A stretch of 64,000 nt of DNA, taken from Henricia sp. BOLD:AAB3569 (Eukaryota; Echinodermata; Asteroidea; Spinulosida; Echinasteridae). Shown one piece after another: positions 11,017 through 21,590 of this stretch (within the stretch, counting starts at the first letter, position 1; each line of letters starts with the position of its first letter). A model generated the notes under the pieces. It saw nothing but the letters and a program-made list of their open reading frames with translations. It was not told where the DNA came from and searched no databases. Both the position numbers and the translations under genes were made by a program. Location: assembly GCA_037783545.1 (NCBI GenBank), contig JBBELK010000459.1:682001-746000 (forward strand), read 5' to 3'.

Positions 11017-11157
11017 TTAAAGGCACAGGCTCGTCAGCAATGCGCGCGCGCCAAATTCGTGCCATGAAATACGCAGCTCCATGCCTTTGCTATGGAGCTG
11101 CGTATTTCGTGGCACGAATTTGGCGCGCGCGCATTGCTGACGAGCCTGTGCCTTTAA
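11017..11157. mobile_element. Hairpin MITE family A copy 1 (near-perfect foldback)
   Basis: TTAA then AGGCACAGGCTCGTCAGCAA, with the reverse complement at the right end followed by TTAA (11154-11157). The arms are about 62 bp with one mismatch around a 9-bp loop (GCCTTTGCT). Its left TTAA is the same tetranucleotide as the right target duplication of the piggyBac element. Other copies are at 13868, 20267 (half), 20772, 48860 (deleted) and 2955 (half). Confidence 0.9.
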
Positions 11158-11239
11158 GTCCACTGTTGTTAATATTTTCATAGCATCTTCGGCAACAAGC
11201 TTTAACTTTTAATTTATTATTAATTCTCTCGGACGAAGG

Positions 11240-11345
11240 AGTTTTAAAAGTGGGAGGAAAACCCCGGGAAATCTCCTGGGGAAAACCCACGCGGGACTGC
11301 AAACCCAATCCATTACACGCCCAGGAATCGAACCTACAGCCGATT
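11240..11345 (-). repeat. tRNA-like SINE fragment (family Z)
   Basis: Read on the minus strand: B-box-like GGTTCGATTCCTGGGCG, then ATGGATTGGGTTTGCAGTCC and GGGTTTTCCCC. The same order occurs at 61262-61445 and 61661-61835. The 5' head is missing or diverged. Confidence 0.6.
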
Positions 11346-11769
11346 TCACAAAACCTTATACGCAATTGCATAAGGCCGCTTGCGCAACTTTTGTTGCATA
11401 AGCTGCGCAACAATTAATCTTGCGACAATATTTCACGAAATTTGCACGCATTTTATAACTCAATCTTCAGTTATCCTTTTCTTATAAAAATATAACGTCT
11501 CGAGTAGAATCATTGCAATGAAAAGTAGGAACCACTTCTACATTCCCGACCAAATGGTTGATTAAACATTTTGGATATTGCAAATGTATACGAGTTTTAT
11601 CATTGTTATTTTTAGGAAAATAGTATTTATTTACGCAAGTCGGTCTACGCACATGCGACCATAAATCCTCCCCAGAACGCTTTGCGCGAGATGCGTACAA
11701 CGCATGAACGTATGTCGCGTTTCAGATTCGAGTGTTGAGTGGGAAAGTGGTGATTTTATAACAATAATT
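11346..11769. other. Unassigned stretch
   Basis: No exon or complete repeat. TGCGCAA/TTGCGCAA words recur at 11350-11410. Confidence 0.3.
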
Positions 11770-11971
11770 TCATTTATTAAATTAGGGATTAAAAGTGGGT
11801 TTGAATGGTCTTAAACATACGTTTAAAACCGGATAGGGGCCTGGACGCTGATAATGGCCCAAGCCGAAGGCGCAGGCCATTATCAGTATCCAGGCCCCTA
11901 TCCGGTTTTAACTTGTGACGGATTGTTTAAGACCTGCCAAACCCACTTTTAATCCCATTCATAAATACCTT
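11770..11971. mobile_element. Foldback MITE (family L)
   Basis: Inverted arms run from GGGATTAAAAGTGGGTTTG (11786) inward through CTTAAACA to AACCGGATAGGGGCCTGG and GCTGATAATGGCC. The complement lies on the right, ending CACTTTTAATCCC (11955). The loop CAAGCCGAAGGCGCA is 15 bp. Target duplication is not clear. It is non-coding. Confidence 0.85.
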
Positions 11972-13867
11972 TTTTGTGTAAATCGGTAAAACTCACCAAA
12001 ATTAGCTTGTCGTTGTATTCACTTTTTCGCTTCATATTGTTGTTTGTACGTTCAAACTGCTAGCTGTGCGTCGAGTTGTTTCTTCGATCGCGCGCGTTAT
12101 GCGTATAATGCAGATGTGTTGTGTACGCGCACGCAGACGACCCGGTAGATGTCGCATGCACAGTGCAAATTTTGCTGTCGGGCGAGTGCAGTTTCTGCGT
12201 ACGTACGTACGTGTGCGAGTTCCATACGTTTACTGGGGCGCAGGCAGAAACGCGAGCCAGCTAGTTTTAAACACTGGTTATTATCATTTGTTTAAAACCG
12301 ACCACGTGATGTGTTCTTCGCCAATGAGGATGCGTAAACTGTCTAAGGTATTTATGAATGGCCTTTATATCATTTGCATATGAAACTGTTAACAAATTCC
12401 AGGCGCAACGGCATTATAAACTGCCTTGTAGAAACTTCAGCCACATATAGATTAAGGCCCGAACTATACATCGGTTTGCCAAGAAAATCGGCCAATATTT
12501 GGCTTTTGCCGATAAATCGGTATCGGCAAAAATCTGCCGATAAATGACTAAAAAAATTAAATCACGGACATACCAATGTTTTCCAAGAATGTATAATCAG
12601 GGGAAATGTGTGTTGAATGAATGGGAAAAAGCGTTTGCACTTTACAGATTTTAGTCAGGTTTTTCTTGACATAACTCAAGAAGTCAAATTTGGGGCCACT
12701 GCAAATGCATCCTGAGAAGTCAGGGAATTTCCACTCTGCAAAGCGACGTGACAATACCCTGAGGAAATACACGCAAATCTGTGGAGCGAGCCGGCTGTTG
12801 TCTTGAGCCAACTCACGCCCGAGTCATTTTGATGTAATTTAATCAATTCGGTCATGTTATGCCGAAAAGAAACAATTTCTATACTTTCCAGAAATTGTAT
12901 TGGGTTCCGTTCCTTATGACTGTCCCATTCCTACCAAACTTTCAAACGACGAACCTTATTTACTCCGCAGTTTTTCAAATTAATAACAGGGATGCATGCT
13001 GACGAATGTAATGGAACGGATTCCCCAGTATGCTTTAAAAAGCAGTCAATCGCCGACGCGGACAACGGCCAGCATTACCGAGTACATGTATCACATGCAT
13101 GCACGGTGTTTACAATCTGCGCGCGTTGTTACATTTGAATGCCTGCAATCGTGCTGCAATTCACTGCAAGCGTCCTGATTGGTCCAGCAGAGGCGACAAG
13201 ATTTCTGTCGCTAGTCCCACCGCCAAAAGGGGCCTTTTTCAACAGGGCCACTGTACGCAGGAGTTAGGGAGTGCGTTAAAGGGGCACTGTTGCAAGAGGA
13301 TGCTGCAAATGATGTATGGGCTTCAAATTCTGCGTTTACGTACGTATCGGCGCACGCATAATACGCAACAGGTACCCATGCCGCCACTCCCACCCTCCCC
13401 CTTTCGTGCGTACTTATTTTCGGACGGCCCCTTGCCGGCTGTTCGTCTTTTTTGATGCCGCCTATCGCTGCGTGTCTCCGGGGGAAACTGAGTGACGCGT
13501 CGGTGCATGCGCGTGGTCTTGTCAACCTATTTCTGGACGCTTCTGTCGCTGGCTCCCACCCTCGATCTTTCTCGTGGGACTAGACAAAGGACCATGTGAC
13601 GTTTGCTAGGCTATAAATAAAAATTGGAAGATCCTCCACTATGGAACCGCCATATTGGCTAAAAACAACGATCTAACATGGCGGCAATTTGTGTGCGTTC
13701 TGTACCAAAAAACTAACACGGCATCAGTTTAAGGTCAACTCATTATTTTGTGAAGTGAAGATCTTTTACGGTCTAATTTCTACGATCATCGTAACCGTAA
13801 AGAAAAAACCTGCATGCACACGGCGGGTAGTTGCGATCAGTTTAATTTTGTGTGCGCTTCTTAATTT
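11972..13867. other. Unassigned region with short palindromic words
   Basis: Holds a cluster of ATCGGCAAAAATCTGCCGAT-type words (12476-12546) that may be the end of a decayed DNA element. ACGTACGTACGTACG occurs near 12199. A GC-richer part at 12990-13570 has no frame I can support. TTAAAGGGGCACTGTTGC at 13276 resembles a TTAA-AGG end, but no partner was found. Confidence 0.35.
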
Positions 13868-14006
13868 TTAAAGGTAGAGGCTCGTCAATGCGCGCGAGGC
13901 CAAATTCGTGCCACGAAATACGCAGCTCCATAGCAAAGGCATGGAGCTGCGTATTTCGTAACACGAATTTGGCCTCACGCGCGTATTGACGAGCCTGTGC
14001 CTTTAA
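13868..14006. mobile_element. Hairpin MITE family A copy 2
   Basis: TTAA (13868-13871), then AGGTAGAGGCTCGTCAATGC. The right arm ends GACGAGCCTGTGCCT and TTAA (14003-14006). The arms are about 60 bp with several mismatches and the same GCAAAGGC loop as copy 1. Confidence 0.9.
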
Positions 14007-14049
14007 CAACTTGTTAAGTAAGAAAAAAAGACATTCAGGCAAGTTACCG

Positions 14050-14160
14050 TGCCCAAAATCATGCAAATGAGGTGGCCCAAACTATGCAAATGTGCCCAAA
14101 ACTATGCAAATAGTTATGCAAATGTCCCAAAAGTATGCAAATGAGTGGCTATAAATATGG
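14050..14160 (+). promoter_or_regulatory. Five POU octamers (ATGCAAAT) followed by a TATA-like box
   Basis: Exact ATGCAAAT at 14061, 14084, 14104, 14116 and 14135, spaced 23, 20, 12 and 19 bp and interleaved with CCCAAAA words. CTATAAATA follows at 14150. ATGCAAAT is the established recognition site of POU/Oct factors. A promoter firing rightwards near 14180 is an inference. The spacing also fits a short degenerate tandem repeat, so function is not proven. It lies 1.25 kb upstream of the serine-rich exon. Confidence 0.5.
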
Positions 14161-14755
14161 TAATGAGGCGCGGTTATGCGCGTACGGCCTCCGTTTCTTA
14201 TCTAGATTTTAATGGTATCTGTGAGTTTTATCCACAGGTTCTTTCTCGGCGCGTTGGCTAAAAGTGATGCCGCCCTCTTTGGCTACAAAATAAATAGAAA
14301 AATTGCCCCAAAAAATCCACGTTCGTGAACAAAATTCACGCAAAATGTGAAGAACGCCCTCAATTGTTTTATTTTGGCAGTGGTCGCTCTCATTTTGTCG
14401 CAGGGGTATTATGCCTAAGTTGTTCATTTAACTTCAAAAAAATGTTCAAGAACACACAAAATGCTTGCAAATATTTGCAAATAAACAAATGAAATAAGTG
14501 ATTAAAATTAATTTTCCGCAAATTGTGGTACAAATTACTCTCAACGTTTTCTAATTTTTTGGGAGTCCAAAGATTTTACCTTTAAAATAATGGACTATGC
14601 TGTTGTTATTTCGGAGAATAATAAAAGCCATGTGCCTGTTCTGCAGACATCAACTTCGGGGATTGTCGTGCGTGTGGAAGGGGACCTCAAGTCGAACATT
14701 AACACTAAAAACTCAGTTATTTCACGCTGTCTTCGGTAAAATTGAGGAACAGTTG
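14161..14755. other. Unassigned stretch between the octamer cluster and the minus ORF
   Basis: AT-rich; no exon recognised. CTGTGAGTTTTATCCACAG (14219) contains donor- and acceptor-like words but nothing decisive. Confidence 0.3.
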
Positions 14756-15198
14756 TCAGGAGTGATCGTGGACATTTGCTCTTAGATTTTTGAGGTTCCG
14801 GGACTTACTGTCGGCGAATTCTTCCCGAACGCGTCCAGGGCCTACCCGGCCCGTTTTTGCACCGGCCGTCAATGCTCGCGTAACAGGCGTACGGTTGAAG
14901 CCCGGTGCCGCTTGTGAATGAGAGATTGCCGTACATTCTTTCTCTGTAGCATCAAGCTTCGAAAGACATAAGTGTGACACCACTTTGCCTGCATTTTATC
15001 GGCATATCCCAGGTCTTCAAATCCACCAAAGTTAACTCCGAGGATTTTCAACTTTTCCTGAACTTGGCGTATTTGAGTACGAATGCACTCAGTGAATTCT
15101 TGTGCCCTGCGGTTTTCAAATTTTATTCTCCTGTTTATTCCGTGCTTTGGAAATGTGTGGTCTTGCGATGTCGTGTGATTGATTGGTGAAGCAAACAC
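14756..15198 (-). pseudogene. Frame-broken minus-strand coding-like region, unknown protein
   Basis: From ATG 15198 one frame reads MFASPINHTTSQDHTF, then a Glu/Gln/Lys-rich, probably helical stretch to LGYADKMQAK. It loses its protein-like character and stops at 14869. The neighbouring frame from about 14985 (VVSHLCLSKLD) stays open to 14756 and looks more protein-like. No GT-AG intron of usable size lies between, so a frameshift (or two chance frames) is the simplest reading. No family is recognised. It diverges from the serine-rich exon, whose start is 210 bp away. Confidence 0.3.
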
Positions 15199-15408
15199 CT
15201 CTTGACAGTTAACTAAATAATGAGCTTAATTCCATGAAGTCTGAAGCCAAGATGTCTTCTTGTTGACAGATGAGCTCCGTTTTTTTTGTGCATCGTTAAG
15301 AACTTGTCTTGGCCTACATGCTCTTCTTCGATACAGGATCTGCTTTTTAGGAGTTATCTTTTAAATTTAAATTGTTATCGATTGCGGTAATTTATCTTGA
15401 GGATCAAA

Positions 15409-16440
15409 ATGAGTGTCCGGGGTCCAAAGAGTGACGTTCTCATCACGGGTTCGTTGTCCCGTGTTGACAGTGGGCGCGACCGCCACACCCTCAAATCAAA
15501 AGGAACAAACGCAGATGAGACGGATCTGTCATTCTACATGAGCGACATGGGCAGCAGTCTCCCCAACATGTCAAAAACGAGCAAGTCGTTAACGAGGTCG
15601 GACGACTCGCAAAGTTCTAGTTTTTACAACTCGCCCGATATGAGTCCCAAATCGGATCAGATTTTCAAATTTGACCTAATTGGACCCGGGTCGAAAAAGA
15701 TCGGCTACACAGTGTGTACAACAAGTTCGAGCACGAGTAAATTATTGCGGAGGCCTAAACCAAAGCCTGTAGTGAGTCTATCCAGTGATTCGTCGCCCAC
15801 CGGACCGCACAAATTTCTACGCGAGTCTCGCAGCCTGGACCGCGAAGACGAGACCGATCGTTTTCCCGAGCCGCGTCAATTACGACGACAAGAAACATTT
15901 GATTCGTCAACGAGCAGCGTGCAAGCTCTACAGGAAAAAATCGGCAACAATAACGTTATCGGCAGGCCTCCGCTACGCACCGCGAAATCATTTGATTTTG
16001 GTTATCAAAGCGCAAACAGCGGGGAATCGCAGAGTAGTTTACAACAACCGCCGAGCGGTAGCGAGACTCTTCAAGTCATAAGCACGTCGAGGGTTGTCCC
16101 GTCCCCGGCTACGAAGCGTAGGATAACCTATTTCCAGAAGCTCGCGTCCAGCGTTCTGTCCGGTAGCCGGTCCTCGTCATCCGGACCGTCCAGCCCGCGT
16201 GATCGCAAGTCAACCAGTGGCTCGGGCGAGTCCTTATCCGGACTTCCGAGCAGTCCTGATTATACCAGCAGCGATGAGGGAGGTTTTGACACTTTTTCCC
16301 CACCTTCTTCTCCGACAGTTATGCACAAAGGCCGGCAGAGCACTTCGCCAAGTAGCAAGTTCATGCCTAAGAAGATTTGGAGAACAAAGTCGAAACCCCA
16401 GCCAGCCTCCTCCACGCCTTCTACCCTCTGGAATCCTGAG
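15409..16440 (+). CDS. Serine-rich first coding exon, 344 codons (possible RhoGAP-type gene)
   Basis: ATG 15409 sits in a good context (ATCAAAATGA). The frame is open to GAG|GTAAGAAAGT at 16440/16441, a near-consensus donor, phase 0, so the exon ends ...TLWNPE. The residues beyond that in the same frame are intronic. The product is rich in Ser/Thr with many Ser-Pro sites (75-80, 129, 232, 261, 282, 297-302, 313) and has basic patches at 113-119 (LLRRPKP), 236-238 and 319-330 (MPKKIWRTKSKP). No folded domain is visible, which suggests a disordered, phosphorylated regulatory N-terminus. ARHGAP6-type RhoGAPs have a large Ser-rich first exon ending with a W-x-x-E sequence before a huge intron; this resemblance is from memory and weak. 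No downstream exon could be joined with confidence. Confidence 0.75.
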
Positions 16441-16965
16441 GTAAGAAAGTTTTCTTTTTCAAAACACCCTTTGCACACGATCACACAAGGAACTTCGAAA
16501 TTATTTAAAAAGGGGCAGGTCATTGCGGTAGACTTGTGCATTTTCAAATAATTTAGGCCTAAAATTTGTTTTATTTTGATTGAATAGTCAATATTCGATG
16601 CGTGAATTTTAACATTAGCCTTTTTATTGCCGAATTTGCTGCCGTAAAATATAATCGGTCCTCATCAAACTATAGACTTTATGTTGTAACTCGAAGAGGT
16701 TTTTGCAGAAACTATTGTCGGCCCTTGTACACTAGACTCGTGGTTGGACACAAATATGACATCAAAGTGGCCGTTTTGGCAAAAAAAAAAGGATTTGAAT
16801 TCTTCCTACACTAGCTAAAAGACATGTTTGGTTTGGAGTGGAAAAGCACAAACCAAATATTTGATTGAGTAAAATGCTATTGAAATATTCGATGGACGAT
16901 CGAATATTTAAATATTCGATTCGTTAGGCACAGCCGTACACTACGGCCTTAATTTTGTCCATATA
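16441..16965 (+). other. Start of the intron after the serine-rich exon
   Basis: Non-coding after the donor. ATATTCGAT/ATCGAATAT words recur at 16590 and 16876-16922. Confidence 0.5.
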
Positions 16966-16989
16966 TTTAAAATAGCACTAAGCTATGTA

Positions 16990-17145
16990 AAGTCCTACGC
17001 AGCCTTTGACCACCCCCCACTTCCCTCCCCCTCCTCCCACTTCCCTCCCCTCCCCTCCAACCCCCCACTTCTCCCCTCCCCTCTCCCCCCCACTTCTCCC
17101 CCCATTTCTCACTTCCCCCTTCCCATTCCCCCCTTCCCACTCTTT
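16990..17145. repeat. CT-rich (CCACTTCCC) low-complexity tract
   Basis: Pyrimidine tract with irregular CCCCCACTTC units; the complement is G-rich. The minus-strand frames across it are composition artefacts. Confidence 0.85.
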
Positions 17146-17574
17146 GTAGAACCGTAAACATTTTTACAAATTTGGACAACCCCTAAGGTGGGGTCAACAG
17201 GTTGAAAGTATCCATCAAGATTGGGGTAGAATTCTGGTATTTATCCAGTATTTTGTTCTCATGACTTCCAAGAATGCAATATGTGTGAGTTTGATGAAAC
17301 ACAAGTTGTGGGGGAGGGTCAAGATTTTAGTTTTTACTCCAGAAAAACTAGTTTAATTGATTTTGTATAAAAGGGGGAAAAATCAAGTTAGAAAATATGC
17401 ATATTATCAAGAGATTTACTTGCATGTTTTATAAATACATTTTTTTTTAAAGGCATTTTCTCTCCTTTTTTTCTTAAAACTGAGGGTAAAATATGAAGTT
17501 TTCCTGGGAGAAACTTTGATGAAAAACCTATGGAACTGTTTTCATAGGTTTAAAAATATATATATTTTAACGAA

Positions 17575-17711
17575 GCTATACACCATATTGACACCATATT
17601 GTTTAGTGAGGACATGCATGGTTGCACATTTTGTGCTTACATTGTTGACCAATTTAAATGTCAAAAGCTGCCCTACAAGATGGCAGCTATTCGATATGGT
17701 CTACACTATAA
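17575..17711. mobile_element. TIR MITE family U copy 1 (degenerate)
   Basis: Shares GTGAGGACATGCATGGTTGC and the right end GGCAGCTATTCGATATGGTC with the copies at 50590 and 52536. The left end CTATACACCATATTG is diverged. Confidence 0.65.
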
Positions 17712-17847
17712 TACCGGTACGTAATATAGAAATATCTAAGCAATTTAAGTAATTTCTAAAATGCAAACAAGAATGCTCATGCACACCTATCATGTTTTTT
17801 GTAGGTTAAAATCACACTATGAATTTCAAAAAGAAACCTCAGGTGTT

Positions 17848-18409
17848 TTAAAGGCCCAGTGTATCATTTGCAATGACCCCAAAAAGTAATCGACAAGTTT
17901 ACAGGGGAAAAGTTCTGAAAGTAAATATTGAATTAATAGCAACTACCCTATAAAAGGTTTCCGCTCAAAATGATATCATTTTACCAGAAAATAATCCGTA
18001 AAGATGAAATTATTTAGATTGTTTGCAAACGATTTACTTATTTTTGGTTCGCATCTACGCGGTCCAAAATGCATGGGCGCTGTGTACTACGTGTGTGTGT
18101 TCCAACGCGATGCATTTTTATGGATCGCGCGCACACGCAGTATGATGTGCGCCACAGAGTAACGGACGTATACGTCTGTGCACAGAGTGCATGATGCAAG
18201 CCACATAGTACCCGATCAACTGAGAACGAATATTTGAAACACCCCGCCAAGACCAGGAAAACGCATATGGATTTTCATGTTTTTTTTAAACGTGGTACAT
18301 TTGACAAAGCTGAAATCTCTTCGGATGAGTTTGTTGATGTCTTTCTTTTGATTTATAATGGTTTTATTCGCAGAATCGCTCAAAAACAGATCATCTACAG
18401 GGCCTTTAA
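17848..18409 (+). mobile_element. TTAA-AGG MITE family B copy 1
   Basis: TTAA then AGGCCCAGTGTATCATTTGC. The right end is GATCATCTACAGGGCCT plus TTAA (18406-18409). 562 bp, non-coding. Internal GCGCACACGCAG/TGTGTGTGT words flank GGGCGCTGTGTAC. Copies lie at 29599-30122 (inverted) and 35096-35648. Confidence 0.9.
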
Positions 18410-18877
18410 ATACATTCATGATGTCCAGCTGTTTTCTTTTGTTGGGAGGGTACATGTATAGCAGACATTACTTTAAATAAAAGTGCAGGTACATGTATGA
18501 ATTTTAATGTAGTTATGGTCTATTCTACAGGGAAGTGTTCATGTACGCATGTATTCAGTAGGCACTAAACAAACATATGTTATTCATGATTTGTTGAAAG
18601 ATACGTGATGTGTTTTGCAAAGTGGCTTCAAAATAGGGCAAAATTTCAGAATTGGGCTTATCAAAAATCACTCGGGTATGAGATTTTTGCTGCAGAAAAT
18701 AATACACTACTAAAAAAAAAATGTATTGTTTTTTTCCGGTCTTGAATTTTTTCTTTTGTTTTCTTCAGCGAATAAAATGAGGAATATTTGATGAATGATA
18801 ACATGAACTTATTCAGATGTGCCTTTATAAAATATCAATTACTGCAGGAAACACAAACAAATCGGACCGAAAAAAAA
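18410..18877. other. Unassigned AT-rich stretch
   Basis: No feature seen. Confidence 0.35.
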
Positions 18878-19583
18878 TTGTCCAGTTCACATTTTTGACG
18901 CCCCTTTTTCCTATGGATGTTGTGGTTTTATTATACCAAAATTTTTTCTCATTACCATTCTGAAATTTTGAGCTCTCAATCCTTATAAATATTTTCAAAG
19001 ACACTGATGTTTTGTAAACTAATTTATCCGGTTTTTAAAGGCAGTGCAGTGATTACACCAGACATTTTTGCTGCCACATCCAAATTGGAAATTGGAAATT
19101 TTCTGGTGTTTTTTTGCAGGGATAGTATTTTGGGGAGAGATTTGTAATTGGGTAATTCCCAAAATTAGGGGTCCAAAAGTGTGACATGCTTTTTAAGTGT
19201 TTTTAATGATTAAAAGTGGTTTCCCAGTAGAAAATAATTATTTTTATTTGAACAAATGCCACTCAAATTTAATGTTTGTGTGTAGATATGGCACCAAGGT
19301 TAATGCAAACTCATTCTACAGCCATAACCCGGGACACCAAACTCCTGAATATTTTTCAGGAATCGGAAAACAAAATATTGAAGAAAATGATGCTGCCCCT
19401 ATAATCACAGGCCACAGTCCATTACTGAGAATTTGTGGTCATAAGTGGTGATTTTTGAAGCAGAGAGTGTCATACGTAACTGGGACACCAAACATTTTGG
19501 ACCCCTAATTTTGGGAATTACCCAATTGTTAGGTTCTAAAGAACAAAATTAAATTTCTAACAAAATCTGAACAACTCCTTTAA
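18878..19583 (+). mobile_element. Family E MITE copy 3, interrupted by family F
   Basis: The left part (TTGTCCAGTTCACATTTTTG to TTTGGGGAGAGATTTGT) and the right part (TTGTTAGGTTCTAAAG to ACAACTCCTTTAA, TTAA at 19580) are the two halves of one E element, split by the insertion at 19146-19527. Confidence 0.85.
19146..19527. mobile_element. TIR MITE family F copy 2, nested in family E
   Basis: 382 bp. Left end AATTGGGTAATTCCCAAAAT; the right end is its exact complement ATTTTGGGAATTACCCAATT. The inner words TTAGGGGTCCAAAAGTGTGA and TTTTGGACCCCTAA are shared with copy 1 at 42-261. Confidence 0.9.
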
Positions 19584-19923
19584 CTGTCGATTTCACCATC
19601 TTGAAATTGCTCCACCAAGCAGCATTTCAAATCTTATTCGAATGCTGAGCACACAAGCTGCCGTTAATAAGAGTGTTTCCCTCGAGACAACGGAGAAGTA
19701 AAAAGGTGTTATTAATAGGGCATCCCACCATGCAGTGCCCAGGTACAACGGTGCAATCCAGGCACGAAGCGTTGGCCAGGTTTTTTGCAAATCCCCGGGA
19801 ATGATACAATGTAGCTCGGGTTGCATCTGCCAGCTATATAGTGCAAGGGCGAGGTTCTCAAGTCTTCTCGTTTTAAGATTCGCTTCGGGAGATAAAGAAT
19901 TTGTCCCAACCTGATCACATCTC
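19584..19923. other. Unassigned stretch
   Basis: 340 bp with no repeat or exon that I can support. Confidence 0.3.
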
Positions 19924-20266
19924 TTAAAGGTTTAGAGCATCATTTGCAATGACCCAAAATTGTACTTCATGTGTCGACCAAAAACAACAACAAAATTACT
20001 TAAATTGTTGATGGTAATGATTACAAACACCACATGAATTTATTTATGTACAAAACCAACAACTAAGAGTGGCTTTTTAAAAAAAAATGAGTGTTTTTTA
20101 CCATTCACTTAACACAAAACCATGCATGGATTTTTAAAGGTTTTCTAAAGTACCGTATTGCTGCATGCAGCTGAAATTTCTGCAGGCTAGATTACTTACA
20201 TCCTTCTTTATGTATGTCTTTATTCCAGGTATCCGTAAAAAGTAAAAAATATTACAAATTTGGTCT
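19924..20266 (+). repeat. Family V copy 1 (related to families B/C at the left end)
   Basis: Starts TTAAAGGTTTAGAGCATCAT, like families B and C (CATCATTTGCAATGACCC). The body shares AACACAAAACCATG and GCTGAAATTTCT with 20640-21140. No right end is seen before the hairpin half that follows. Confidence 0.55.
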
Positions 20267-20346
20267 TTAAAGGCAAAGGGCTCGCCAGCAATGTGCGTGC
20301 GCCAAATTCGTGCCATGAAATACGCAGCTCCATAGCAAAGGCAGAG
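20267..20346 (+). mobile_element. Hairpin MITE family A, left arm only
   Basis: TTAA, AGGCAAAGGGCTCGCC, then CCAAATTCGTGCCATGAAAT and GCAGCTCCATAGCAAAGGC. The right arm is lost. Confidence 0.8.
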
Positions 20347-20639
20347 TAAGAATAAAAGCCATCTTCATTTTTTTGCAAAATATCCATGTTGCTAAATCTA
20401 GCTATCCTCGAATGATGCTATAGTGTTCACATACAGTTATATCCAAACATTTTTGCAAGATATGTATTAAACTGAAAGAGTGTCGTCGTGCGTCACAGAA
20501 CATTGAAAAATTAAAAAATAAAGTGAAGAGCTGCATAGCTTTAGCGACAACTGTAGATTTAATTTAGCTGAGCAGCTAAAGATCCGGTGGAAAAATCAAG
20601 CAGTCATTAGTGCACACATTTCCATACATTTCCATATTC

Positions 20640-21140
20640 CAGGATTCTACTTCACAGGTTGACAAGAAAAACCTGACTAAAAATGTTGATGGCAATGGTA
20701 ACAAACGCCACGAACAAACTTCATGATTTTTTTCCCGTGTAAAATGGTACCTTTGTGGGAAAATTGCCAACTTAAAGGCACAGGCTCATCAGCAATGCGC
20801 GCTCGCCAAATTCATGCCATGAAATACGCAGCTCCATAGCAAAGGCATGGAGCTGCGCATTTCGTGGTACGAATTTGGTGCTCGTGCATTGCTGACGAGC
20901 CTCTGCCTTTAAGGTGCTTTTAAAAAAAAATTCTGCAGACAATATTTGTTTTACTATTCATTCAACACAAAAACCATGTACGGTATGGATATTTGTTCAG
21001 GTTTTTTGAAGTATTACTGCATCTATGTGGCTGAAATTTCTACAAGGCAGTTTATCAACATTATTCTTTTAATAGTTATGTAGTTCTGTTGCTCCTCTTT
21101 TTATAAGTTTTCCAATCATGTAATCTGTCTTAACAAATCA
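20640..21140 (+). repeat. Family V copy 2, interrupted by hairpin MITE A
   Basis: Body words GATGGCAATGGTAACAAACG and TGTGGCTGAAATTTCTACA through TCCAATCATGTAATCTGTCT. The latter block recurs at 25022-25135. The hairpin at 20772-20912 is inserted in it. Confidence 0.6.
20772..20912. mobile_element. Hairpin MITE family A copy 3
   Basis: TTAA (20772), AGGCACAGGCTCATCAGCAA, arms of about 62 bp with roughly eight mismatches, right end GACGAGCCTCTGCCT plus TTAA (20909-20912). Confidence 0.9.
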
Positions 21141-21590
21141 TCTGCATGAAAAAAGCCAAGTGTCACAAAATAGCTGTTGTGTCTAGAAAAGCCATTGTGA
21201 TTTTTTTTCCCCAGAATGTGAAATATTTTGAATGAATTTCCCCCCCCCCCCCCATGAGTGTCCAACTCGGTACGCTTGTTGAAATGGCAGCAAACCTATG
21301 TGTGGGTATTTCTCTACATCCCCTTTTGGCGATAAAGATAATATTTTTCCACATATTTTCTTTTCTAAAAATAGAAGAAATTACTTCTATCGAGCTGAGA
21401 AAGATATTGATTTTTATACAGTTGAGATAAAAATACTTATCGAGCATGTCGAGCAAAAAAAATAATGCAAGTCTTCAGTTTATGGTTTGGGGCGTATCTT
21501 AAATGATCTCTGGGAGGGGTGGTTATCTCATTGAAGGGTTTACCCTCTGTAGGGCTGAATGAGCTCACGTGATAGCCAATCCCAACCAGT
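21141..21590. other. Unassigned stretch with a poly-C tract
   Basis: Contains a C14 run at 21240-21253. No exon or TIR element recognised. Confidence 0.35.
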
